Below, piece after piece: positions 1 to 7,355 of a stretch of 64,000 bases of DNA; the stretch's first letter is position 1, and each line of letters starts with the position of its first letter. Both the position numbers and the translations under genes were made by a program. The stretch is from Micromonospora rifamycinica (GTDB taxonomy: Bacteria > Actinomycetota > Actinomycetes > Mycobacteriales > Micromonosporaceae). The stretch covers positions 62,001-126,000 of the forward strand of contig NZ_LT607752.1 of NCBI RefSeq assembly GCF_900090265.1. The letters are read 5' to 3'. Under the pieces are notes generated by a model, which was not told the origin of the DNA, searched no databases, and saw nothing but the letters and a program-made list of their open reading frames with translations.

Positions 1-345
1 GTGCGGGTAGACCGACCACAGCTTGGCCCCGAGCAGCGGCACCGTGGCCAGGCCGGTCGCGACGTGCAGGCCCTGGGTGAACCGGTACAGCCCCACCGGG
101 CGGGCCGGCCACCCGAACCAGCCCGGCGGGTCCAGGGCCAGGTGGCTGAGCAGCCCGGTGAGGAAGCAGACGGCGAACGTGACACCGAGCGCGACGCCGA
201 GTTGGCTGGTCAGCCGGCTCGACCGCGCCCGGGAGGGAAACCCGTCGGGGCGCAGCGGCCCGCGCCGCAGGGCCTCCGGCGGCGCCGGCAACGATGCCCG
301 CCACCAGTCGGTGAGCCGCCGCGACCCGGCCGACCGGCCGGTCAC
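1..345 (-). CDS. Membrane oxidoreductase, probably molybdopterin-dependent (N-terminal part, runs off left edge)
   Basis: Only the first 115 codons are inside the window; the gene continues leftwards. The GTG start at 343-345 overlaps the stop of the upstream methyltransferase by 4 bases (GTGA), so it is the last visible gene of a coupled operon. After about 45 basic, proline-rich residues come two hydrophobic stretches, one around SQLGVALGVTFAVCFLTG and one around LHVATGLATVPLLGAKLW. The histidines between and within them recall b-type cytochrome-like membrane anchors. In related actinobacteria this operon position (after glycosyltransferase, DUF2064 protein and methyltransferase) is usually taken by a membrane-anchored molybdopterin-dependent oxidoreductase. 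The catalytic domain is not visible, so the assignment rests on context and the anchor alone. Confidence 0.55.
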   Translation of the reverse strand, partial: MTGRSAGSRRLTDWWRASLPAPPEALRRGPLRPDGFPSRARSSRLTSQLGVALGVTFAVCFLTGLLSHLALDPPGWFGWPARPVGLYRFTQGLHVATGLATVPLLGAKLWSVYPH

Positions 346-983
346 CCGGGGCTGAGGGTGGCGAACCACCGCCCCGCCTCCGTCCAGGTGTCGCGCACCC
401 GCAGCGCCGTGGCCCCGGCCAGCGCGGGGAGGTCGTCGAGGGGTACGCAGGCCCAGGGCAGCGGGCTGCCGGTGCCGCCCGGGGTCTGCACCGTGGCCGT
501 GCCGGACCAGGCGGGGGTGCCCGGTGGCGCCAGCTCGGCGTGCAGGTGACCGTCGGCCGCCAGCAGCCGGCGGCAGCGGCGCAGCAGCCGGTGCGGGTCA
601 CCGCCGATGCCGATGTTCCCGTCGGCCAGCAGCAGGTGCCGCCAGCGCCCGGCCCCCGGCACCGGGCCGAACACGTCCCGTCGCAGCGCGACCGCGCCCC
701 GCCCCCGGGCCAGCCGGACCGCGATGGCGCTGACGTCGATACCGAGGGCCGGTAGGCCGGCGGCGAGCAGCGCGCCGGTGAGCCGGCCGGGGCCGCAGCC
801 GACGTCGAGGGTGGGGCCGGTGCAGCGGGCGAGCAGCGTGGCGTCCCCGGCGGTGGCGTCCCGGCACCAGACGGCCGGGTCGAACCGGAGCACCCCGCCG
901 CTCGGGTGCCGGGCCGTGAAGGCGGCGGGCACGCCCGAGGCGGCCCGGTCGAACACCGCGTCGAAGACCGCGACGGCGCTCAC
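342..983 (-). CDS. Class I SAM-dependent methyltransferase
   Basis: A 213-residue protein with a Rossmann methyltransferase core. Motif I is LDVGCGPGRL near residue 60, followed by the acidic region around LGIDVSAIAV, which would bind S-adenosylmethionine; the substrate cannot be told. The GTG at 981-983 (VSAVAVFDAVF) is chosen because it gives a 4-base GTGA overlap with the DUF2064 gene. The open frame extends further upstream, but that part is low-complexity antisense of the neighbour. It sits in a four-gene minus-strand operon with a family 2 glycosyltransferase and a membrane oxidoreductase, which suggests modification of a surface or lipid-linked glycan; this last point is inference. Confidence 0.8.
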   Translation of the reverse strand: MSAVAVFDAVFDRAASGVPAAFTARHPSGGVLRFDPAVWCRDATAGDATLLARCTGPTLDVGCGPGRLTGALLAAGLPALGIDVSAIAVRLARGRGAVALRRDVFGPVPGAGRWRHLLLADGNIGIGGDPHRLLRRCRRLLAADGHLHAELAPPGTPAWSGTATVQTPGGTGSPLPWACVPLDDLPALAGATALRVRDTWTEAGRWFATLSPG

Positions 984-1734
984 CGGGCGACCGCCGTGGG
1001 TGACGGCACACCGGCCGCCACGGCGGCGGTCGGCACGGTGGCGGCGACAGGGGCAGCCGCCACGGCGGCGGTCGGCATGTGGGCCGCTGCCGCGGTGGTC
1101 GGTACGTGAGCCGCGACGGCGGCGGCGAACCTGCTGGTGGCCGGGCATCCGGCGGCCACCGCGTGCGCGTCGGCCGCGGTGTCCACGTCGCGTAGGCGGG
1201 GTAGCAGGTGGACCCGCAGGCCGCGGCGGCGCAACGCGGCCAGGGTGAGCCGGCCGGTGTCCGCCACCGAGGTCGGGATCGTACGCAGGACCTCGGCGTG
1301 CGCGGGGTCGCGCAGGCCCAGCGTCCACCACCCGCCGTCGTCGGCCGGTCCGAGCACCGCGTCCGGCCCGTCCGTCGCGCCGAGCAGCCGTACCGCCGTG
1401 TCGAGCTGACCGACGGTGAGCTGCGGGGTGTCCATGCCGATCAGCAGGGTGGCGGTGCCCGCCACGCGGGTGTCGGCGAACGCGGCGGCGAGCCGCTCGC
1501 CGAGCGGGCCGCCCCGCTGGGCGAGCCGGTTCCAGCCCGGCGGGGCCGGATGGTCACCGTCGACGACCAGGATCCGCCCGCCGGCCGTGGCCGCGCCGAC
1601 GGTGGCGAGGGTGTCGGCGAGGGCGGCTGCGGCGACCCGGGCCGCCTGTTCGGGGGTGCAGGGCGGGCAGAGCCGGGTCTTGACCCGGCCCGGCTCCGGC
1701 TTCTTGGCCAGCACCAGCACCTGGGGGACGCTCA
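980..1734 (-). CDS. DUF2064 / TIGR04282-type glycosyltransferase-like protein
   Basis: About 251 residues; the start codon is the GTG whose last base lies at 1735, making a 4-base GTGA overlap with the glycosyltransferase stop. The start VSVPQVLVLAKKPEPGRVKTRL is typical of the TIGR04282 (DUF2064) nucleotidyl/glycosyltransferase-like fold. Family landmarks are GMDTPQLTV, LGPADDGGWWTLGL and the LRDVDTAADA segment. The function of the family is not established; it resembles GT-A nucleotide-sugar or CTP-dependent transferases. The last ~45 residues form an alanine-, valine-, threonine- and proline-rich tail (AAAAHMPTAAVAAAPV region) encoded by short direct repeats; this is not expected for the family and probably disordered. 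Confidence 0.8.
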
Positions 1735-2391
1735 CCGGGCCAGCACCGCGCCCATGTCCCGGACCGCGCGGGCGGTGCCGAGCAGGGTTCCGGTGACCTT
1801 CGACCGGGTGCCGGCCGCCCGGGGGTGGTAGTCGACGTCGACCTCGACCACCCGCCAGCCGGCCCGACCGGCCGCGATCAGCAGCTCCAGCGGATAGCCG
1901 AAGCGGCGGTCCCGCAACCCCAGCGCCAGCAGGTCGTCCCGGCGGACGGCCCGGATCGGCCCGATGTCGTGGATGTCGAGGCCGGTCGTGCGGCGCAGCC
2001 GGTGGGCCAGGAAGGCGTTGGCGGCGCGGGCGTGCAGCGGCCACACCCCGGGGGCGGTCGGGCGACGTCGCCCGGTGCCCAGCTCCGCCTCGCCGACGGC
2101 GACCGGGCCGACCAGCCGGGGCAGCTGCGCCGGGTCGAAGGACCCGTCGGCGTCCATGACGCACACCACCCCGTCGTCGGGGTCGGCCGCCAGGACCCCG
2201 GCGTGCACGGCCGCGCCGTACCCGGGTTCGGCCACGCTGATCACCTCGGCGCCGCAGGCGCGGGCGACCGCCGCCGAGTCGTCGGTGGAGCCGTTGTCCA
2301 CCACGATCGGCCGGTAGCCGGCCGGCATCCGGGCCAGCAGATCGGGCAGGGCCGGCGCCTCGTTGCGGCAGGGAAGAACCACATCGGTCAT
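1732..2391 (-). CDS. Family 2 glycosyltransferase
   Basis: A 219-residue GT-A glycosyltransferase of family 2. Motifs are DVVLPCRNEAPALPDLL at the N terminus, VVDNGSTDDSAAVA (nucleotide binding) and VMDADGSFDP, a DxD-like metal site. No membrane segment is visible, so it is probably cytosolic or peripheral, like dolichyl-phosphate mannose synthase relatives. ATG start at 2389-2391. It heads the operon running to the left edge and is divergent from the epimerase gene, with a 153-base shared promoter region. Family members transfer sugar from a nucleotide sugar to a polyprenyl phosphate or other acceptor; the exact acceptor is unknown. Confidence 0.85.
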   Translation of the reverse strand: MTDVVLPCRNEAPALPDLLARMPAGYRPIVVDNGSTDDSAAVARACGAEVISVAEPGYGAAVHAGVLAADPDDGVVCVMDADGSFDPAQLPRLVGPVAVGEAELGTGRRRPTAPGVWPLHARAANAFLAHRLRRTTGLDIHDIGPIRAVRRDDLLALGLRDRRFGYPLELLIAAGRAGWRVVEVDVDYHPRAAGTRSKVTGTLLGTARAVRDMGAVLAR

Positions 2392-2424
2392 GCTGCGGAC
2401 GGTAGGACAGGATCCGCCCGGAAA

Positions 2425-2494
2425 TCCTTACCGGACGGTGACGGTGTTCCCGGGCGTCAGCGGTCGGTGCGGAGTTCTTACGAACCGCTGACGG
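2425..2494 (+). promoter_or_regulatory. Two copies of a TNCTTAC-N7-TGACG motif in a divergent promoter region
   Basis: TCCTTAC at 2425-2431 and TTCTTAC at 2475-2481 are each followed by exactly 7 bases and then TGACGG (2439-2444 and 2489-2494). The two copies start exactly 50 bases apart. A third copy with the same spacing is at 5210-5229, ahead of the DUF1996 gene. The shared element looks like a binding site for a response regulator or similar protein acting on the divergent glycosyltransferase and epimerase genes. The factor is not identified. Confidence 0.45.
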
Positions 2495-2544
2495 GCGGCC
2501 GGCAGCAGGGGCGGTCGACCGCCTCCCGGCTCTACCGTCGGCGC

Positions 2545-3594
2545 GTGACCCACGTACTCGTCACCGGCGGCGCCGGTTTCATCGGAACCCATGTCGTGAC
2601 CGCCCTGCAGGATGCCGGCCACCGGGTGACAGTGCTGGACTCCGGTCACCCCGGCGCCCACCGGCAGCCGCTGCCGGACACCGTGGCGGGCGCTCCGCTC
2701 GTCCGGGCCGACGTGCGCGACCGGTCCGCCGTGGACGGGGCGCTGGCCGGGGTGGACGTGGTGGTCCACCAGGCGGCCATGGTGGGACTCGGCGTCGACC
2801 TGGACGACCTGCCGGAGTACGCCGGCTGCAACGACCTCGGCACGGCCGTCCTGCTCGCCGCGATGGCCCGCGCCGGGGTGCACCGCCTGGTGCTGGCCAG
2901 CTCCATGGTGGTCTACGGCGAGGGGGCCTACGCCTGCCCCGCGCACGGGCCGGTCCGTCCCGCCCCGCGCACCGTCGCCGACCTGGCCGCCGCCCGCTTC
3001 GAGCCGACCTGCCCCACCTGTGGTGCCGTCGTCGCCCCCGGCCTGGTCGACGAGGACGCTCCGCTGGATCCGCGCAGCGGGTACGCCGCCACCAAGCTGG
3101 CCCAGGAACACCTCACCTCGGTCTGGGCCCGGCAGACCGGCGGCTCCGTGGTGGCGCTGCGGTACCACAACGTCTACGGGCCGGGCATGCCCCGGGACAC
3201 GCCGTACAGCGGGGTCGCGGCGATCTTCCGCTCCTCGATCGAGGGCGGCCGGCCGCCCCGGGTGTTCGAGGACGGCGGCCAGCGCCGCGACTTCGTGCAC
3301 GTCCGGGACGTGGCGGCGGCCAACCTGGCGGCGCTGGAGGCGACCGGGACGCGCACCGGCTGGCGGGCGTACAACATCGCCTCCGGCCGCCCGGCCACCA
3401 TCGGCGAGCTGGCCACGGAGTTGGCGCGGGCGGCCGATGGCCGACCGCCGGTGGTCACCGGTGAGTTCCGGCTCGCCGACGTACGGCACGTGGTCGCCTC
3501 GCCCGCCCGTGCCGAGGCCGAACTCGGCTTCCGGGCCGCCGTGGGCCTCACCGACGGGATCGCGGAGTTCGCCCACGCACCACTGCGCGGGTGA
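2545..3594 (+). CDS. NAD-dependent epimerase/dehydratase (extended SDR)
   Basis: A 349-residue extended SDR. The Rossmann motif TGGAGFIGTHV lies at residues ~8-18, the active site has ASSMVVY (Ser) and SGYAATKLAQE (YxxxK), and YHNVYGPGMP follows, as in UDP-glucose 4-epimerase or dTDP-glucose dehydratase relatives. An inserted CPTCG/ACP segment between the serine and tyrosine motifs carries cysteines and may bind a metal; such inserts occur in a subset of actinobacterial epimerases. The GTG at 2545 is chosen because the Rossmann fold starts directly after it; the open frame further upstream is antisense to the glycosyltransferase. There is no clear ribosome-binding site, so the mRNA may be leaderless. 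It overlaps the next gene by 4 bases. Confidence 0.85.
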   Translation: MTHVLVTGGAGFIGTHVVTALQDAGHRVTVLDSGHPGAHRQPLPDTVAGAPLVRADVRDRSAVDGALAGVDVVVHQAAMVGLGVDLDDLPEYAGCNDLGTAVLLAAMARAGVHRLVLASSMVVYGEGAYACPAHGPVRPAPRTVADLAAARFEPTCPTCGAVVAPGLVDEDAPLDPRSGYAATKLAQEHLTSVWARQTGGSVVALRYHNVYGPGMPRDTPYSGVAAIFRSSIEGGRPPRVFEDGGQRRDFVHVRDVAAANLAALEATGTRTGWRAYNIASGRPATIGELATELARAADGRPPVVTGEFRLADVRHVVASPARAEAELGFRAAVGLTDGIAEFAHAPLRG

Positions 3595-5180
3595 ACGGCA
3601 CTGCGCGGGTGAACGGCACTGCGCGGCACCGCCCGCCGCGCGCCGACCTGATCGCCGCCGGCGCCGCGGTCGGCCTGGTCGCGGTGGCCGTCGTCGTCGG
3701 CGGCGTGCTGTACCTGACGGGCCGCCCGGTGCACGCCAGCGCGGCGCCGCTGTTCGCGCAGTGGCTGCCGCACGTCGGCCCCGGCACCCCGCTGGCCGTA
3801 CTGCTGGCGGTGCTGGTCTGGTGGCGCGGACCGGCGACGGCCGCCCGGCTGACCTGGCGACCGCTGCTCGCGCTCTCCTATGCCACCGCGGTGGCCTGGA
3901 CACTGTCGCTCGCCCTGGTCGACGGCTGGCAGCGGGGCGTCGCCGGCCGGCTGACCACCGAGTTCGAGTACCTGCACGAGGTGCCCGGCGTCACCGACAT
4001 CCCGGCGATGCTGGCCGGCTTCGCCGGCCGGATCCTCGACCAGCAACCGGATTCCTGGACCACCCACGTGTCCGGCCACCCACCGGGGGCGCTGCTCGTC
4101 TTCGTCCTGCTCGACCGGGCCGGGCTGGGCGGCGGCGGTTGGGCCGGCATGCTGTGCGTGCTGGCGGCGGGGCTGGTCGCCGTCGCCGTGCCGCACACGG
4201 TACGGCTGCTCGGCACCGACGAGGCGGCCCGGGCAGTGGTGCCGTTCGTGGTGCTGTTCCCCGGCGCGGTCTGGTCGGGCGTCTCGGCCGACGGGCTGTT
4301 CGCCGGGGTGACCGCCACCGGAGTCGCCCTGGTGGCGCACGGGGCGGTACGGGGGCGTGCGGTGGGCGCGGTGGCCGGCGGTACCCTGTTGGCCCTCGGC
4401 TGCTACCTGTCCTACGGGCTGGTCCTGATGGCCCCGATCGCGCTGGTGGTGGTCGTGCTCGCCGGCTGGCGCTGGCGCAAAGTGGGCGGGATATTGCTCG
4501 GGGCGGTGCCGGTCGTCGTCGCGTTCACCGCCGTCGGCTTCTGGTGGCCCACCGGCTACCACCTCGTCATCGAGCGCTACTACCAGGGCGTCGCCAGCGA
4601 CCGGGCGTACGGCTACTGGGTCTGGGCGAACCTCGCGCTGGTCACCGTCGCCGCCGGGCCGGTGGCGGCGGTGATCGTCCGGCGGGCGGTGCCGGCCGCT
4701 TGGCGGGACGTCGCATGGCGTCGGCCGGTCCTGCGCCGGCCGGTCCTGCGCCGGCCGGTCCTGCGCCGGCCGGTCCTGCGCCGGCCGGTCCTGCGCCGGC
4801 CGGTCCTGCGCCGGCCGGTCCTGCGCCGGCCGGTCCTGCGCCGGCCGGTCCTGCGCCGGCCGGTCCTGCGTCGGGTGGTCTCGCGCCGGGTGGTCCTGCC
4901 TGAGCCGGGCCTGTCCCGGCCGGTCCTGTCTCGGTCGGGCCGGTTCCAGCCGGGTGCCGACCCGGCCGGGTGGCTGCTGGTCCTCGCCGCCACGGCGGTG
5001 ATCCTCGCGGCGGACCTGTCCGGCTACAGCAAGGCCGAGGTCGAACGCATCTGGCTACCCTTCACGGTCTGGCTCATGGCGGGCGCGGCCCTGATCCCGC
5101 CCGCCGACCGGCGTGGCTGGCTGGCCGTGCAGGCGGCGGTGGCCCTCACCGTCAACCATCTGCTCCTGACGGGCTGGTAG
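3591..5180 (+). CDS. Polytopic membrane protein, GT-C glycosyltransferase-like, with RRPVL repeat insert
   Basis: A 529-residue integral membrane protein with roughly ten hydrophobic helices. A lumenal-type loop holds SGHPPGALLVF, reminiscent of the HPPG motif of polyprenol-phosphate mannosyltransferase-like (GT-C/GT39) proteins, so a lipid-linked sugar transferase role is plausible but not proven. The start codon overlaps the epimerase stop; an 18-base direct repeat there offers a second in-frame GTG at 3609. Between the last two groups of helices, residues ~377-436 are ten perfect RRPVL repeats plus two decayed copies, giving a strongly basic loop, probably cytoplasmic. The rest of the protein looks normal before and after it. 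Coupled with the epimerase, it fits a glycan-assembly locus. Confidence 0.65.
   Translation: MNGTARVNGTARHRPPRADLIAAGAAVGLVAVAVVVGGVLYLTGRPVHASAAPLFAQWLPHVGPGTPLAVLLAVLVWWRGPATAARLTWRPLLALSYATAVAWTLSLALVDGWQRGVAGRLTTEFEYLHEVPGVTDIPAMLAGFAGRILDQQPDSWTTHVSGHPPGALLVFVLLDRAGLGGGGWAGMLCVLAAGLVAVAVPHTVRLLGTDEAARAVVPFVVLFPGAVWSGVSADGLFAGVTATGVALVAHGAVRGRAVGAVAGGTLLALGCYLSYGLVLMAPIALVVVVLAGWRWRKVGGILLGAVPVVVAFTAVGFWWPTGYHLVIERYYQGVASDRAYGYWVWANLALVTVAAGPVAAVIVRRAVPAAWRDVAWRRPVLRRPVLRRPVLRRPVLRRPVLRRPVLRRPVLRRPVLRRPVLRRPVLRRVVSRRVVLPEPGLSRPVLSRSGRFQPGADPAGWLLVLAATAVILAADLSGYSKAEVERIWLPFTVWLMAGAALIPPADRRGWLAVQAAVALTVNHLLLTGW
4719..4898 (+). repeat. 15-bp minisatellite inside the membrane protein gene
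   Basis: The unit CGCCGGCCGGTCCTG (R-R-P-V-L) is repeated ten times in perfect phase from 4719 to 4868; the first copy has CGT for CGC. Two decayed units follow to 4898 (RRVVS, RRVVL). The 15-base period keeps the reading frame, so copy-number change would lengthen or shorten the loop without a frameshift. Further degenerate SRPVLSR copies follow just downstream. Confidence 0.95.
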
Positions 5181-5209
5181 CCGGGGCGGCCCACCCCTTG
5201 CGGCGGGAC

Positions 5210-5229
5210 TTCTTACCGAAGCATGACGT
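5210..5229 (+). promoter_or_regulatory. Third copy of the TNCTTAC-N7-TGACG motif
   Basis: TTCTTAC at 5210-5216, seven bases, then TGACGT at 5224-5229. It lies about 95 bases before the DUF1996 gene start and has the same spacing and orientation as the two copies at 2425-2494, suggesting joint regulation. Confidence 0.4.
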
Positions 5230-5322
5230 ACCCGGCGAACGGTGACCTTCCACCGCCCGCCGGCCCGTATCCGGGAGCGACAACACGTCACCGGAGCCGC
5301 TTCCCGGCTGTGAGGAGATCCG

Positions 5323-7125
5323 ATGAACCGCAGAAAGAACGGGACGCCGCTGGTGCAGTCGCGGCCGGCCCGGCTCGCCATGGCGGCGGTCGTGCTGGCG
5401 GCCAGCGGGGCGCTGACCGTCACCTTCGTCTCCAGCGGCGGCAAGGGCACCGCGGACGCCGCCACCAGCCTGGACCAGTTCGTGAAGATCGAGGACGTGA
5501 CGCCGAACGTGCAGAACCCGAAGCCGGCGGCAGGCGGGTCTACCGGCCGGTTCACCGTGGACTGCGGCACGAACGGCAACGGCAAGTTCAGCCCGGACAA
5601 CCCGGTGGCCCAGCCCGGCATCCGCAACGGCGCCGAACACGTCCACGACTTCGTCGGCAACCTGGCCATCACCGCGAACTCCTCCGACGCCGACCTGGAC
5701 GCCTCCGGCACCACCTGCCGCAACGGTGACAAGTCGTCCTACTTCTGGCCGGTCGTCCGCATCGACAAGGCCGTCCGCAGCGGCGACCAGGTCCAGCAGG
5801 CCCTCGCCCAGACCCAGCCGATGGTCGTCTGCCCCTCGGTCGGCAGGCGGCTGCGCGCCGTCCCCACCGGAGCCCGGGCCACCGTCGACCGGCTGCTGGC
5901 CGAGCTGGACCGTCAGCAGGCCGCCGCGAACCAGCGGATGACCTCCAGCCGGGGGCGCATCGACGCCACGTTCAACCGGCAGGTCATCGACTCGCTGCGG
6001 ACCCGCCGCGCGGCCATGATCAAGGAGATCAGCCGTACGGTCACCGCTGCCGGCGGCAACCAGCCGGGTCTGGTCTCGCTGGTCGAGTGCGACATCAGCT
6101 ACGACGACATGCACGCCCGGATGCCCGGCGCGACCCACCGGGCGAGCGTCAGGGCCGCCCAGGCCGCGAATCCGCGGATCCAGTGCCCCACCGTGCGGGA
6201 CAAGCTCCCCGGCGTGCCCGCCGGGGCGCTCGCCGAGGTGAACCGCAACCTCGACGAACTGGACCGGCAGATCTCCGAGGCCAACGAGCGTCTCGTCACC
6301 AGCCGGGGCCAGGGCGGTCCGGCCTTCGTCGACAACGCCATCCTCGGCCCGTTGCGCGCCAAGCGGACCGCCGTGCTCGACCGGATCGCCATCGCGATCG
6401 GCCGGCAGGCCGCCCGCCCGCAGGGTCTCGACGCGTTCGCCGCCTGCACCCTGGACCAGGCCCCGGGCAACCCGGCGACGCCCGGCACCGCGCCGACGAC
6501 CACCGCGCCGACGACCGCCGCGCCGACGACCGCCGCGCCCACCGCCACCGCGCTGCCTGATCCGCAGGGGCCGGATCTCGAACTGCCCGGCAACACCGGC
6601 GGTATCGTCCGTCCGGCGCAGGTGCTGATCGAGTACCGCGGCAATCCCGTCAGCACGGTGGTGCCGATGCCGAAGTTCCTCCGGGCGCTCACCGGCGACG
6701 CCAAGCCGACCAGCCGCGGCCCGGCCAACGCCCGCGCCACCTGGAGCTGCTCGGGCTTCGCCGACCGGCTCTCCGACAAGTACCCGATCTGTCCCGCCGG
6801 CAGCCGGGTGCAGCGGGTGCACGACTTCCCCGGCTGCTGGGACGGCAGGAACATCGACAGCGACAACCACCGCAACCACGTCGCGTTCGCCGACCGGGCC
6901 ACCGGTGCCTGCCCGCAGGGTTTCCGGGCGATCCCGCAGCTGCGGATCACGGTGGCCTACGACATCGCCCACGACGTGCAGGTCAGGGGTCAGTACGCGC
7001 TCGACTCGTTCCCCGAAGAGAACCACAACCCGTTCTCCGACCACAACGACTTCGTCAACGTGAACTCCGCCCGGACCATGCAACGCATCGCCACCTGCAT
7101 CAACAAGGGCAAGAACTGCTCCTGA
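5323..7125 (+). CDS. Secreted DUF1996-family protein with a duplicated Cys-bounded insert
   Basis: A 600-residue protein with an N-terminal signal peptide (basic start, hydrophobic RLAMAAVVLAASGALTV, processing near the ADAAT region). The ATG at 5323 has a good GAGGAG site upstream. The DUF1996 fold is visible in two halves: residues ~50-165 (AEHVHDFVGN, SSYFWPVVRI) and ~425-600 (RVQRVHDFPGCWDG, NHRNHVAFAD, SFPEENHNPFSDHNDF). Histidine- and asparagine-rich motifs suggest metal or sugar contact, but the biochemical role of the family is unknown. Between the halves sit two related units, 170-256 and 288-375, each beginning and ending with cysteine and rich in charged helix. A Thr/Ala/Pro linker (~387-412) follows. 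It is a single gene followed by a strong terminator. Confidence 0.8.
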   Translation: MNRRKNGTPLVQSRPARLAMAAVVLAASGALTVTFVSSGGKGTADAATSLDQFVKIEDVTPNVQNPKPAAGGSTGRFTVDCGTNGNGKFSPDNPVAQPGIRNGAEHVHDFVGNLAITANSSDADLDASGTTCRNGDKSSYFWPVVRIDKAVRSGDQVQQALAQTQPMVVCPSVGRRLRAVPTGARATVDRLLAELDRQQAAANQRMTSSRGRIDATFNRQVIDSLRTRRAAMIKEISRTVTAAGGNQPGLVSLVECDISYDDMHARMPGATHRASVRAAQAANPRIQCPTVRDKLPGVPAGALAEVNRNLDELDRQISEANERLVTSRGQGGPAFVDNAILGPLRAKRTAVLDRIAIAIGRQAARPQGLDAFAACTLDQAPGNPATPGTAPTTTAPTTAAPTTAAPTATALPDPQGPDLELPGNTGGIVRPAQVLIEYRGNPVSTVVPMPKFLRALTGDAKPTSRGPANARATWSCSGFADRLSDKYPICPAGSRVQRVHDFPGCWDGRNIDSDNHRNHVAFADRATGACPQGFRAIPQLRITVAYDIAHDVQVRGQYALDSFPEENHNPFSDHNDFVNVNSARTMQRIATCINKGKNCS

Positions 7126-7188
7126 CCGGCTGGCCCGCGTCGACGAGGGCAGGACCGGCTCCCGGCGATCCGACCGTCCACGGCTCAC

Positions 7189-7229
7189 GCGCGCTCCCGC
7201 ACCGGGTCCTTTCGGGTGCGGGAGCGCGC
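7189..7229 (+). terminator. Intrinsic terminator-like hairpin after the DUF1996 gene
   Basis: Perfect 15-bp stem: GCGCGCTCCCGCACC (7189-7203) pairs with 7215-7229 across an 11-base loop. It lies 63 bases after the stop codon. There is no T-run, as is usual in such GC-rich genomes. Confidence 0.8.
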
Positions 7230-7355
7230 CTGTCCGCGGTGCCACACCGGCACGGGCGTCCGGCCGCGGTACGGAATCTAAGGCATTTCCCATATGCATT
7301 GGCGAACATCTATCTCGATCGCCGCAAGGGGCGGCCGGTCAGACAGGAGCAGCCG

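Noticed and set aside
1825..2544. Longer N terminus for the epimerase
   Set aside because: The open frame upstream of 2545 runs antisense through the glycosyltransferase gene and lacks any SDR homology; the Rossmann fold starts right at 2545.
4719..4898. Possible CRISPR array
   Set aside because: The units are contiguous 15-mers without spacers and lie in frame within a membrane protein, so this is a coding minisatellite.
3020..4903. Plus-strand frame with PAGPA repeats
   Set aside because: It is the third frame of the RRPVL repeat and epimerase genes, with no start signal and Arg-rich shadow sequence before the repeat.
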